Made by a program: the position numbers and the translations under genes. The notes beneath the pieces are model-generated. The model was not told the DNA's origin. It saw nothing but the letters and a program-made list of their open reading frames with translations, and made no database searches. Shown here in pieces: positions 27,390 through 37,500 of a DNA stretch of 64,000 bases. Position 1 is the stretch's first letter; each line of letters opens with the position of its first letter. The stretch spans positions 1 to 64,000 of the forward strand of contig NC_018480.1 in the NCBI RefSeq assembly GCF_000277815.2, in the 5' to 3' direction. This DNA is from Encephalitozoon hellem ATCC 50504. Taxonomy: Eukaryota; Microsporidia; Unikaryonidae.

Positions 27390-27791
27390 ATGACAGAGAC
27401 AGCAGAAAATGCCTTGTGGATTTCCAAATTAGATTTGGAACAAGAACCTACAAATGGGGTATACTTCTCTCTTGACATTATGAGATGTAAGATATGTTTT
27501 GAGATTTTTTATGTGAAGTACCATGAGGATCATCCGTGTTTTTCGAAAGATATAGATAGCCAATGCAATCAAAAGATAGAAACAATTTCCTCTATGGAAA
27601 AAAGAGATGCAAATCAAAGTCTGGAAGAGGACCAGAAGGGCCTGACTGAACACATACGGAGGCATGCCTATCTTGAAGAAGCCCTTAATATAAAGCCTGT
27701 GGTCAACAAGATTTGGAGGTTTCCACACATATTGTTACTTGAAGAAAGAAAATACCTGTGGAAGTGGATGCATGAAAAGAAAGAAAATTGA
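27390..27791 (+). CDS. Small protein with a putative zinc finger
   Basis: This is a 133-residue protein from the ATG at 27390 (MTETAENALW), which follows AATGCCCTGTGCC. The longer open frame runs back through the tRNA-Leu gene and is therefore rejected; another ATG at 27378 would add four residues. A possible zinc-binding cluster CKICFEIFYVKYHEDHPC lies at about residues 30-47, loosely recalling a Rad18-type UBZ finger (C-x2-C-x8-H-x4-C). The rest is charged and helical, ending in a basic, tryptophan-containing tail (RKYLWKWMHEKKEN). I do not recognise the family. It ends about 40 bases before SEC6. Confidence 0.65.
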   Translation: MTETAENALWISKLDLEQEPTNGVYFSLDIMRCKICFEIFYVKYHEDHPCFSKDIDSQCNQKIETISSMEKRDANQSLEEDQKGLTEHIRRHAYLEEALNIKPVVNKIWRFPHILLLEERKYLWKWMHEKKEN

Positions 27792-27831
27792 AATCCTAAT
27801 GCATCAAAAAAGCGGTGGGGTGTAGCCCATT

Positions 27832-29904
27832 ATGGACAAAGCATTAGGCCAGCTGTCGGAGACATTAAGGCATCCGAGCGACTTGCAAACAAAACTTGAA
27901 AGCGTGGAGAGGTCCACGAGAGAGGCTTATGAAAACCATGACCAGAACCTTACGGAAATGATATCGAAGTGCTACTCGAGCATACTGAACATATCAAAGA
28001 GGATATATGGGCTAGAGGAGCACCTTAAGGACTTTGTCGAGAGTAAGGACAGGAATGTAAGGGTTCTGAAGGACTTTTTTTCTCTTGTGAAGGACTATAG
28101 ATCTGTGAAGATGGTATGTTTAGCACATTCAAACCTATGCAAGGTGATTGAATTTTCAGATAGGTTGAAAGGAATAGAAGACTCTGTTGTGTCTGAAGAC
28201 ATTGTTGCATATCACACCAAAGTGTATGATGCGGAGGACTTTGGGTGCCAATTAGACATGTACAATTCTGACATATCCCACGACGACTATATTGAGATCA
28301 ACAAGGCGCTGAACACGATTGAAAAGAACTCACTAGACTTCACTGCAAAGCTCCTCGAAATTTGTGAGGAGTTTATTGAGAACCATGAAGCCATGAGCAA
28401 GGTGGTCCAGATAGTTGAAAAGGAGGAGTCTCGGGATGAATTGACGAGAAAGGTCCAGGAAGGCGAAAAGAGTGACGATCCGGTGCTCAAGGAGCTCCAT
28501 CGAATGTATAGGATGTATGCCTCTAGAAAGCCGAAGATGCTAAAGGATAAGGTGATTAAGTCCATCGAAGTGTCGGTCAAAAACAAGTTCGACAAGCTAA
28601 GAGATGAGGAAATATTTGTGAACAAGATGGACTTTGTGTTGAATGATTTAGCTTTTATCAAAGAGAACATAAGATTTAGCTTCTACTCGTTCGATAACAT
28701 TCTGATGCTATACCACGATAATCTGAGGCTATTTCTTGATGAGAATACAGAGAGATTGGATGCCGGTGAAATACTAGCCATTGTCGAGTATGTCGGTAAC
28801 TACTACGACACCATCGAGTCTAAGTTTAATAAGATAGCTGATGCACTAGGAAAAAGGCTTCTGAGCAACGAGACCGAGCTACTGGAGAAGTATACCAAGA
28901 CAGCCCAGGACAAGCTGAAGGAATGGATTATGAACATTAACAGAATTGAGGTTGAAAAGTTCTATGCTAGGAACGAAGAGCTCTCGAGGGATGAAGAAGA
29001 CAAGCTTATAAGCCCTGGGTTTGTTAGTCTTCTCCAAATAATTAGGATGCAGCTGGAGCCCATTGCATTCAACAAGAGGATCTTTGCTCACATAACAAGG
29101 ACGATTACAAAATACTGCGAGGTGTTCAAACAGAATCTTGTTGAGGCCATGAGTAAGGATTTCAAGCCATCTTGCGAGATGAATAGCAAGGCAGGATACG
29201 AGGACTTTTGCATCATGTTTGGAAACAGCGGCCTCAAAATAGCCCAGTACATTACATCCCTGCCATCGTATCACAACGATGAAGTCAAAGAGCTGGGAGA
29301 TATATTCATAGACATTTTGAAGGCCTCAAACACATTTCTATCTGAGTTCATCATATATGCATGCCAGCCTGCAATAGATAAGATATTCACCGAAGAGTGG
29401 TGTAGCGGAAACGTCACAAAGGTTGTGATTCTGACCTTGCAGGACTTTCTTTCTGACTACCAAAACACGATGAGCGAATACTCCTTCATCACATTTATCC
29501 ATGAGCTTTCGACATCTGTAGTATTGGCCTATATGAAGCAATTAGGGAGAAAGCGGGCAACTGTGGCCTCGGAATGCAGCAAGATCCTGAAGTCTGACCA
29601 TACAAAGTTGTGTGAGCTACTCAGCAGTTATGGAGATAAGGAAGATGTGAAGACCTGCCTTTCTCCCATTCTCAAGATCATTCCTCTAATGGAAACAAGA
29701 AACGACGATCTTTTCATTGTGGAGGTGAAGTCTTTGAAGCTCATATATCCTGACATGAGGAAGAGTTTCATCAAGACGATCATAAAGAAGAGACAGGACC
29801 TTACCGAGGATCAGAAGAAGGTATTTACAGACAGACTCAAGGAGTGCTTTGCTGACGAGGCAAGCAGGGAAAAGACAATCTTCTCTCGATTGCTCAATCT
29901 GTAA
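27832..29904 (+). CDS. SEC6: Exocyst subunit SEC6
   Basis: This 690-residue, all-helical protein is the SEC6 subunit of the exocyst, which tethers secretory vesicles to the plasma membrane. Family traces include the N-terminal Sec6 lead (LSETLRHPSDLQTKLES), ILAIVEYVGNYYDTIESKF (about 320), and KLKEWIMNINRIEVEKFY through PGFVSLLQIIRMQLEP. These match the Sec6 pattern of a tryptophan-leucine block followed by a Q-L-E motif. Later ITKYCEVF and TLQDFLSDY also fit. It is somewhat shorter than yeast Sec6 (805). The start is the ATG at 27832 after GTAGCCCATT. The coiled-coil N terminus is consistent with exocyst core packing. Confidence 0.82.
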   Translation: MDKALGQLSETLRHPSDLQTKLESVERSTREAYENHDQNLTEMISKCYSSILNISKRIYGLEEHLKDFVESKDRNVRVLKDFFSLVKDYRSVKMVCLAHSNLCKVIEFSDRLKGIEDSVVSEDIVAYHTKVYDAEDFGCQLDMYNSDISHDDYIEINKALNTIEKNSLDFTAKLLEICEEFIENHEAMSKVVQIVEKEESRDELTRKVQEGEKSDDPVLKELHRMYRMYASRKPKMLKDKVIKSIEVSVKNKFDKLRDEEIFVNKMDFVLNDLAFIKENIRFSFYSFDNILMLYHDNLRLFLDENTERLDAGEILAIVEYVGNYYDTIESKFNKIADALGKRLLSNETELLEKYTKTAQDKLKEWIMNINRIEVEKFYARNEELSRDEEDKLISPGFVSLLQIIRMQLEPIAFNKRIFAHITRTITKYCEVFKQNLVEAMSKDFKPSCEMNSKAGYEDFCIMFGNSGLKIAQYITSLPSYHNDEVKELGDIFIDILKASNTFLSEFIIYACQPAIDKIFTEEWCSGNVTKVVILTLQDFLSDYQNTMSEYSFITFIHELSTSVVLAYMKQLGRKRATVASECSKILKSDHTKLCELLSSYGDKEDVKTCLSPILKIIPLMETRNDDLFIVEVKSLKLIYPDMRKSFIKTIIKKRQDLTEDQKKVFTDRLKECFADEASREKTIFSRLLNL

Positions 29905-29935
29905 ACAAGCAGAGAGAACTAAAGCGAACTGCATT

Positions 29936-30460
29936 TTATTTCTTTTCCTTATAAAGGTACTTCTTTAAAAAATTTCCTATTATTGTGTTTGGAGATGCTT
30001 TTCCTCTAACAAACAGGACCTCATCGTTCGCACTTAGGCTCAAGAAAAAACAAAACGGTGTTGTCCATACCAGTGCAAAGTAGAGTACAATCTCCGCTCC
30101 GTATATAGCAGGTTTGGAGAATATTAGCCTTATAACAAGGAAATGATTGAGAAGTGAAGCAATCGTCCCGTATATGAAGTATGGGTTATCCATCTTTACA
30201 AGAGGATATATATCCAGAAGGCAATAGAATGCATACTGTATCGACAGGCTAAAAAGAATTTGAAAGATGGAAACGCCCCTCATTAAAAGAATAATATGAA
30301 GTCCTGCCGATATCTGTATTATTGATTCTATGTGCTTCTTTGCAGCATATGCCTTATCCTCAATGTAATCTATGGCCTTTACAATGCCTATCCCAAGCCC
30401 TATAAGACCTCCTACTGACCCCAGAATCAGGATTAAACTTTTCAGAAAGACCGAGAGCAT
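29936..30460 (-). CDS. SVP26: SVP26/TEX261-like COPII cargo adaptor
   Basis: This is a 174-residue polytopic membrane protein of the SVP26/TEX261 family, which helps export type II membrane proteins from the ER in COPII vesicles. An N-terminal helix (FLKSLILILGSVGGLIGLGIG) is followed by the family-like segment ...YIEDKAYAAKKHIESIIQ, where yeast has a conserved ELVEEH.-like turn. At least three more helices follow, with ASLLNHFLVIRLIF matching the LNHFLW motif of TEX261. The C terminus ends in lysines (KKYLYKEKK), which could interact with coat proteins. The start is the ATG at 30460. Family assignment rests mainly on the NHF motif and topology. Confidence 0.75.
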   Translation of the reverse strand: MLSVFLKSLILILGSVGGLIGLGIGIVKAIDYIEDKAYAAKKHIESIIQISAGLHIILLMRGVSIFQILFSLSIQYAFYCLLDIYPLVKMDNPYFIYGTIASLLNHFLVIRLIFSKPAIYGAEIVLYFALVWTTPFCFFLSLSANDEVLFVRGKASPNTIIGNFLKKYLYKEKK

Positions 30461-30657
30461 TTGATGGGGATGTTTTTCTAGGAATATAAGAATTACAAGC
30501 TTTCATGTGATACAAAACGAATCCAATTGAAGCCACATGAAACATTACGTGATGCATGCTTCAAAACAATCACCCAGGCAATCCTTAGATTCTACTAGAG
30601 ATCTTAGATAAGAGATTAGAATCTTAGAAAACAAAATACTTGTTTAATCATATGACA

Positions 30658-31137
30658 CTAAAAGTTAGCAGATGAGTTCCTCCCAATGAATATCGCATTC
30701 TCAATGGCCTTCTTGTCCTCTTGGCTTTCAATCCAGGGGCTGTATTCATTAGAGTTCTCTGGTGATTCCATTATTTTCATCTGATTCTCAAGAATGCTCC
30801 TTAAGAACCGATCAAACTCCTTTATAGAGTTTCTTTCAACGGTGTTCCTCAATCGCTCTACAGCGCCAATGCTCACACACATGTCCACTTCAATAACCAG
30901 CTTGATACAGCTGTCTTCAAGTTCTGTAGGCGTTACTGTTTCAATTGTGGTATAGAACATTTTCTTTTTCCCCTCTGACAGATAGTAAAGGAGTATATAT
31001 GCTTTTATAAAGGCACTGTTCTTTGTAGATGGATTATAGGAAACATAGGGCCCAAAATACATTTCCACTGCTTTTGTGTTTCCTTTCTTTATTTCGCTAA
31101 GGCAAAGGGACTCCACTTCACTCAATTGTTTATTCAT
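30658..31137 (-). CDS. RPN12-like proteasome lid protein (PCI type)
   Basis: This is a 159-residue helical protein that may be the 19S lid subunit RPN12, reduced in size. Its middle (FIKAYILLYYLSEGKKKMFYTTIETV) resembles the RPN12 stretch with ...LYLLNLLS.N....FH.EL..., and the end has ESQEDKKAIENAIFIGRN like the RPN12 C-terminal helix. RPN12 is normally about 260-275 residues, so half the N-terminal helical repeats would be absent. Another PCI protein (eIF3k or a CSN subunit) is possible. The start is the ATG at 31137, two codons inside a TTG-led frame. Confidence in the coding region is high, in the function moderate. Confidence 0.7.
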   Translation of the reverse strand: MNKQLSEVESLCLSEIKKGNTKAVEMYFGPYVSYNPSTKNSAFIKAYILLYYLSEGKKKMFYTTIETVTPTELEDSCIKLVIEVDMCVSIGAVERLRNTVERNSIKEFDRFLRSILENQMKIMESPENSNEYSPWIESQEDKKAIENAIFIGRNSSANF

Positions 31138-31257
31138 CTGCAAGGCTTAAAAACCAAGGTCTTTATTTCTAATAGAGCTGGGGCTTGAAGAACACCCCCT
31201 AGGAAAGCCTACTGGCAAATCAATGCGTAATAGAACCGTAGCCACCGCAGGATGCCA

Positions 31258-31330
31258 GTGACATTGGCGCAATAGGTAGCGCGCTGGTCTCATAATCCAG
31301 AGGTTGCGAGTTCGAGTCTCGCATGTCGCA
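31258..31330 (+). tRNA. tRNA-Met (anticodon CAU), elongator type
   Basis: This is a 73-base cloverleaf. The acceptor stem GTGACAT pairs with ATGTCGC (one G-U pair), discriminator A. The D arm is TGGCGCAATAGGTAGCGC. The anticodon loop is CTCATAA closed by CTGG/CCAG with a T-T pair at 31-39, as in eukaryotic elongator tRNA-Met. The T arm is TTGCGAGTTCGAGTCTCGC. Initiator tRNA is unlikely because the T arm has TTCGA. No intron is present. Confidence 0.93.
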
Positions 31331-31334
31331 TTTT
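31331..31334 (+). terminator. Pol III terminator of tRNA-Met
   Basis: A TTTT run immediately follows the discriminator base of the tRNA-Met gene, consistent with an RNA polymerase III terminator. Confidence 0.75.
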
Positions 31335-31379
31335 GCCAAACAATCAAAACCCACAACTTTATTAAATCCAGTATCGACA

Positions 31380-32066
31380 CTACCCTGTCCTGAATGTGTC
31401 TCCCTCTTTAGCTATGAACCTCTTTCGCAATAGAAGGTCAACAAATATACTTATCTTCTCCCTCGATACTCCAGAAACCTCTTTGTAGATTTCCTCTATC
31501 GTGACATTGGACCCTCGGGAAATAGCTTCATATACCAGAAATAGGCCTTTTTCATTTCGAAACAGGGGGGGAAGCATGTCTGGGTTGAATGGAAGTATAT
31601 CTTCAGAGGACTCCGACTCTTCATAGGGCTTGAAGGCTCTTTCCTCTGCTATCCTAACAAAGCTTGAGGATTCGTTTTCAACATTACTGGTATGAAACCT
31701 TGCGGAAAGGTCTCCCAGAAACGTCTTATTCAGCATCTCCGATGATGTGCTATCAACAAATGGATTTCTTGGGGACGAAAACTTCATTGACTCGGGACTT
31801 CCCTCTGTAACACATATGTTTTGAAAACTCGGGTCTTCTCCTATCTCTTGGCCGGCCTCAGAGTACGGCACTTCACTTTCTATACTGTCCTCAGACTCGA
31901 CAGAAAAAAACTTCATCCATGGCTCTAGGTCCTTGCCGATCTTACGCCTATCCCTGCCTATTCTTTCGACAAACTCCCTGATGTTTTTCAGTGTTCTATT
32001 GATAGAGGAAAACGTGGTATCTATCTCTTCTACTGTATGGATTATCTCCTCTTCAATTTCGATCAT
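31380..32066 (-). CDS. ASK1: DASH/Dam1 complex subunit ASK1
   Basis: This is a 228-residue protein whose first 60 residues carry the ASK1 signature. A long heptad helix (EEEIIHTVEEIDTTFSSIN, then IREFVERIGRDRRKI) is followed by EPWMKFF, equivalent to the family's ...W..FFE motif. ASK1 is part of the ring-forming DASH complex that couples kinetochores to microtubules in fungi. The middle is serine- and acid-rich, a likely phospho-region. Residues 165-228 form a compact segment (LFLVYEAISRGSNVTIEEIY) that looks like a winged helix, which I do not recall from yeast Ask1. The start is the ATG at 32066. Confidence 0.75.
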   Translation of the reverse strand: MIEIEEEIIHTVEEIDTTFSSINRTLKNIREFVERIGRDRRKIGKDLEPWMKFFSVESEDSIESEVPYSEAGQEIGEDPSFQNICVTEGSPESMKFSSPRNPFVDSTSSEMLNKTFLGDLSARFHTSNVENESSSFVRIAEERAFKPYEESESSEDILPFNPDMLPPLFRNEKGLFLVYEAISRGSNVTIEEIYKEVSGVSREKISIFVDLLLRKRFIAKEGDTFRTG

Positions 32067-32298
32067 CAGGGTGCAAGCAGCAGAAAAGAAATTAGTGCTA
32101 AGCGCTGCATCCCTTCTAACCTTGAGATTCTTCCAGCAAATGATACCAATGTTTCAGCAAGGGCCAGGTTCTAATAGATTCTAAATTCCAAACTGTTTTG
32201 CTGCTTTCCAATTGTTCCTCAAAATATAGGAAACAAGTGGCACAAGCTTCACAACTTATCTGATTTTTTGCATAAATTTCTCTGGAAATAATTTCGGA

Positions 32299-34065
32299 AT
32301 GGACAAGCTTCACTCGTTCTTTGGCAGGAAAATGTCTAGGGAAGCTGACAAGATACTCCTTGGAGTAGGGAGGGAGAAAGACGAAGAGCTTGGCCTGAAA
32401 ATGCATATCGAAAACTCGGAAATAGATGTAAATTCCCTTTCTGTCTCTGCATTCTGTTACGAGTTCGGGATTGGAACCACTGTCGATATGAAGAAGGCTG
32501 AGATGAGATACACAAAGGCAGCATTAAGCGACAATGGGCTTGCACTGATCAGACTAGCATTCATAAGGAAATTTGGGAGGCCCACAGCAATAATAGATAG
32601 GCAAGAGGCTGAAAAGCACATTGATAAATTAAAACGCCTCGGAAGAAGAAGTTTAGACTGGCTTCTTTATGCAAATAAGCATGGGAACCTTTATGCTAAG
32701 TATTGTTTGGGAGTATGCTATCAGGAAGGATACGGAGTCCCTGTAGACCCTTTGCTGGCTGTGAAGTACTATAGCGAGGGCGCCTATGAGGGAAATGTTT
32801 GTTCAATTGGGATACTTGGGTACTGCTTCCTGAAAGGATTTGGAGTTGAAAAAAACGAAGAGATAGCTGTTGAACTGTTTAGATATGCATCTGAAAAAAA
32901 GGACTCAACTGCACTTTACAACATAGGCTTCTGCTATGAGGAAGGAAGAGGTGTGGAGAGAAACCTCATTAAGGCATTTGAGATGTATAAACTGTCTTCA
33001 AAGATGGAGAATTCGTATGCTCAGAATGCTTTGGGAAACTGCTATGAGGAAGGAAAGGGTGTGGACAGAGATTTCCAAAAGGCCTTTGAGTTCTATAAAA
33101 AGAGCGCTTTGCAGGGATACCCGTCGGGCCAATGCAACCTTGCATTTTGCTATCAGAAAGGAATTGGAACCAAAAAATGTTTACAAAAGGCTTTTGAATG
33201 GTACAAAAGAGCAGCCATGCAAGGGCTCAGCAGGGCGAAGCATAACATCGGATATTGCTACCAAAACGGACTGGGGACTTCTCGTTGCATGTCAAAAGCT
33301 ATTTATTGGTATAAACAGTCTGCGTCCGAAAACAATAAGCACTCAATACATGCATTGGGCGTCTGTTATCAGCATGGGTATGGGGTGCCCAAGGATGAGG
33401 AGCTAGCAGTAAGATACTTCAACGAAGGTGCGAAGGCCGGCTTTGATGAAGCGATTATAAGTCTTGCATTATGCTACAGGTCTGGGACAGGTGTCAGAAT
33501 ATCTCCAGAGAAATCCTTCTCACTCATGAAGAGGGCAGCAGAGATGAACAACTCCTCTGCTCAAAATACTTTAGGATACTATTATGAAGAAGGATTTGGA
33601 ACATCCAGAAACATAAAGGAGGCAGTAAGGTGGTACGAGACGAGTGCTAAGCAAGACAATTCATGGGCACTATTCAACCTAAGCAGCCTATACTTTAACG
33701 GGGCCCACGGCCCGCCTGATGAGAAGCTTGGAGTGAAGCTGCTATCTAGATCGAGAGACCTGGGAAATCCCAGAGCTGCAAATACTCTAGGATATTGCTT
33801 TGAGAAGGGAATTGGGGTTGAGAAGAATCCAAAGCTTGCCTTTGAGCACTACACCCAAGCACTGATGAATGGATATTCGAAGGCGGGATATAATCTTGGA
33901 AGGTGCTACGAAAATGGCATTGGAACTGGGATAGATATAGACAAGGCTTTGTATTACTTCTATAGGGCATCATCTGCCGGGGAGGAAGCCTCTCTTCAAA
34001 GGCTCAAGAAGATACTTTCTTCTTTAATCGAGCCGAATCATATGACAATTCCACCTTGTGCATGA
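32299..34065 (+). CDS. Sel1-repeat protein (13 repeats)
   Basis: This 588-residue protein is built from about 13 Sel1-like repeats of roughly 36 residues, with cores such as LGVCYQEGYGVPVD and LGNCYEEGKGVDRD, from about residue 45 to 570. Sel1 solenoids mediate protein contacts; known families are Hrd3/SEL1L of ER-associated degradation and Skt5/Chs4, activator of chitin synthase. No signal peptide or transmembrane helix is present and no C-terminal CaaX box, so the Hrd3 role is unlikely. A cytosolic Skt5-like role in chitin synthesis is possible. The start is the ATG at 32299. Repeats are similar enough that slipped alignments should be expected. Confidence 0.92.
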   Translation: MDKLHSFFGRKMSREADKILLGVGREKDEELGLKMHIENSEIDVNSLSVSAFCYEFGIGTTVDMKKAEMRYTKAALSDNGLALIRLAFIRKFGRPTAIIDRQEAEKHIDKLKRLGRRSLDWLLYANKHGNLYAKYCLGVCYQEGYGVPVDPLLAVKYYSEGAYEGNVCSIGILGYCFLKGFGVEKNEEIAVELFRYASEKKDSTALYNIGFCYEEGRGVERNLIKAFEMYKLSSKMENSYAQNALGNCYEEGKGVDRDFQKAFEFYKKSALQGYPSGQCNLAFCYQKGIGTKKCLQKAFEWYKRAAMQGLSRAKHNIGYCYQNGLGTSRCMSKAIYWYKQSASENNKHSIHALGVCYQHGYGVPKDEELAVRYFNEGAKAGFDEAIISLALCYRSGTGVRISPEKSFSLMKRAAEMNNSSAQNTLGYYYEEGFGTSRNIKEAVRWYETSAKQDNSWALFNLSSLYFNGAHGPPDEKLGVKLLSRSRDLGNPRAANTLGYCFEKGIGVEKNPKLAFEHYTQALMNGYSKAGYNLGRCYENGIGTGIDIDKALYYFYRASSAGEEASLQRLKKILSSLIEPNHMTIPPCA

Positions 34066-34083
34066 CATTAAAAACACATAGAT

Positions 34084-34503
34084 TTATTTGAATTTATTTT
34101 TACGGTTGTGCCATAGGTTAGCCCTATTTCTGAGCCTGGTGGGTATAAACCTGATGTCGTTTCCTCTTGCATACTCGATATATACAGACTTTCCTCCTAC
34201 ATCATAGTACTTTCCGGATATGTGCTCTATGTTTGCATCGTCGTCAAATGATATGAAGGCATAATTCTTGAGTATCTTGATGTTTTTTACGGGCGCGATC
34301 TCGCGGAAAGCCTCTTCTAGAGCCTGCTTCGTCGTTGTTCCTGCTACAAATAGCTCATTGCTCCTAGCTGGAATTTTTGGATGTGTCATAAACCTCGATA
34401 TGCCTTCTATCCTTGGAGAGGTTGTCCTTCTTCTCTGTGGAACATAGGGTACCGTAGGCGAAAGATGCTTGTCAAAAGGTGCTTGCAAGGCTGTATCTTT
34501 CAT
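34084..34503 (-). CDS. RRM RNA-binding protein
   Basis: This is a 139-residue protein with one RNA-recognition motif at about 49-113: NELFVAG is the RNP2-like strand, and LKNYAFISFDD is the RNP1-like strand. The N-terminal 45 residues are basic and proline-containing (VPQRRRTTSPR), and the tail is strongly basic (RLRNRANLWHNRKNKFK). Such small RRM proteins act in splicing or mRNA export; the exact orthologue is not evident. The start is the ATG at 34503, and the gene ends 18 bases from the Sel1 gene it converges on. Confidence 0.82.
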   Translation of the reverse strand: MKDTALQAPFDKHLSPTVPYVPQRRRTTSPRIEGISRFMTHPKIPARSNELFVAGTTTKQALEEAFREIAPVKNIKILKNYAFISFDDDANIEHISGKYYDVGGKSVYIEYARGNDIRFIPTRLRNRANLWHNRKNKFK

Positions 34504-34562
34504 CTTCCAGAGGATTTTTAAAGACTCGTTTATTTTATGTGAAAAAATTGCCTTAAGGAGTC

Positions 34563-37500
34563 TTAGAAAGCAATGTTGTTCGTAATCTTCTGGTATTGAT
34601 CATACATCCAAGTCCTGAACTTCTGTGATGACTCTGCTATCAGCGATAGCACAAATCTCCTTGCATTTTTGTCAGACAACTCTAGCCTGAATCTCAGAAC
34701 AAAGTTTTCCACCGCATTTTTCTTGTAGCAGGGAAGCTTGCTGTCTGCAAAGGAGTCCATCATCATAACAAGATCCTTGCTCCGTCTCCTCAAGGCCAGA
34801 AATCCCTTGACCATCAAATCTTGGTAGATCTTAAATCCCTTTCCAGACACGCCTCCAAGAAGCTCTTCAATCTCTTTTGTCAATTTCAAAGGTGCCTCTA
34901 TGTTGAGATTTCCCGGTGACATCTCTAGCATATACCCGAAGTCTATGTGTATCATCCTTCCCCGGTCATCTATCATTATATTTCCATTGTGCCTGTCCTT
35001 AATGTTAAGAAAATATACAACTAGCGAGTATCCTGCAAGGCTGGAGGCAAAATTACAGATTGCAGTGAGATACCCTTCGCTTTCCTTGAATCCAAACTTG
35101 TATTCGAAATATTCAGATAAATTGTTGATATTTTCTTTTCCTATCTGGTCTCTTGACTTTGAATTCGGGATCACTTCTATAATTCCAGTTCCTGAGGATG
35201 TAGCCATAACCCGGTATGGATATAGGAATATGTCCAGGTTCGCCTGCTTGAATATCGACTCGAACATCGAAATTATCTGAAGGGCCAGCATATCCTGTCT
35301 ACAATCATCTCCAGACTTGAAAATTAGTTGCTTAATGCTTATTTGGCCATTTGGGTCCTGAACCCTGAAAGAAGCCATGAAGGGAACCTTAGCATGGCTC
35401 TGGAGGGCTCTTGTAGATCCGGTCATAATCTCGACAATTTTGAGCTCAGGATAGAACGGAACATAAACACCCGAATGCAGCTTGATCCTCGAGAGGTGAT
35501 CGTTTATACGCCTTCTCTTTTCATCCTTCGAGGACTTAAGATATGGAATGAGCTCAGAGGAGATCCTGGTGAGACTGTCTATAAACTCTTCTTCTATAAG
35601 AAATACACTTCTGATTTCTTCTGGCATTTCTTCCATAATCTCTTCTATACATCGTATGAATGTGCTATAGCACTCGTCCTTGTCTGTTTTCCCGTCTGCG
35701 TACAAATTTGCCTTCAGATTCCAAATTAGCTGGTGCGCAACATATTTATCCTTTGCCAGATCTTTTAGTGCTGAAAATGCCATTTCAAACACCCTTTTGT
35801 GTCTCAACATCTGAACAAGCTGCGGAACATAAAACTGCATCTCATCCTTGAAGTCTTTAAGCTTCTCAAAGGCCTTTGATACAAGAGACGCATCATCTAT
35901 TCTTCTGATTATTGTGAGGCAGTCGATGATTCCAAGTGCTTCCATGTTGAAAAAGTAGGACCTGTAAGATGGAATTGAAGATCTCTCTAGGAATCTCTGC
36001 ACCATCTTTTGCTTGAATGTATTTTGTATGTGTATAAGGTCAGTCGTGTCAAACCTGGAGATTAACTGGGCTCTTTCCGGAAATGAAAGATCTTCGCCAC
36101 TTGAGAAATTAGAAACTGCAAAGTGGAGTGCTCTGAAGAAAAATCTGTAAAATCCATTTGTTTCCAATGACAGTTTATAGCATATGGCTGGATCGGTTTT
36201 GAAGTCTAACCCTCTATGGAGTGCGTGCTTTAGGAATTCCTCAGAGTCGTTTTCCCTTATCGATAGAATGTTGTAGGCCTTTAGAAGGATATAAAGGTCT
36301 TCGTATTCAAACATATTCCTGAGCCTTAGCTTTAGAAGGTCTAAAACCATTCTTATTGTTGAGCTTTGGCTTCTTCGTGTGTATATTACATCAATAAGCC
36401 ATGAGACAGATTTCTCTCTTTTTCTGATGTTCTCGTCTAATATTTCCATCCGTACGTCACGCGATACCGAATGCATAGGTGATGAGCTGTGGAGCGAAAT
36501 GTTTCCTGTTGAGCTTTCCAAGCTCACGACACTATCATTCATACCTGTATGGATGATGCTATACATGTTATGCGACTTCTCCTCTCTATGCCTTGATATG
36601 TCTTCTTTTTCTCTAAGAGAACGATAGTCTGTGCCGCTTGCTCTGCATTGCCCGTGTATAGACGACATCGAGGCTACTTCGCTTGTGCTTTCCGAAGCGT
36701 TCCATCCATGATCAACCATAAATATGTCTGGAAACTCCTCCACAACGCCCATCCTAGACAGCGTCTGATTGTATAGCTCGTTGAATGACTTGAAATGTCC
36801 TTTTGGAAACTCTCCATCAAAAAAAGAGATGTCTGCCAGGCATAACACTACATAGTTGTAGAAGTTCGGTGCACATCTAATTTTTGCCAATATTCCTTTG
36901 TACAGTTTCCGGTATGAATCAATAACGTCGTCACTCAAAAACCTTTTGGTACTGAGAAGTACAAAAAGCTCCTGAAATCTTTGATGAATTTCCTTCATGA
37001 ATACTATCTTGTCCTCCTTTTCAAGAATCTTTCTCAGAATAATCTCGACCATCACTAGCGTCGTCTCTACCGTCTTTGACTCGAGTGCTATGGTCAGAAG
37101 TGCATTTACATATGAAAGTGTAAAATCGTGAGACCTGCTAATGTAGTTAGTGTGGATAAGCTCTATAACAGAGATCAACCCATCTCTGGACATTCTTATT
37201 CCATCCTCGTCCTGTATGTATTCCAGTATTCCTGTGTAATTGAAGTTATGCAACTTCTTCGATTCGCAATAATACACAATGCCAAGAAACACAAGCATTC
37301 GTGGCTCTACATTTACAAGATTCAGCCTCGATGCTAAGTGGTTCAGGTATCCGACATTATAGTAAATGCTCGATGATATCCCAACTAGCGCCGGTGTCTT
37401 GAGAAGAAACAGGCCCACATGCTCAATTGCTTCATTTTCAAAGAGAAAGGAGTATATCTCGTATAAAGCATAAAGGACCTCTCGTTTCGCCGGGATATAC

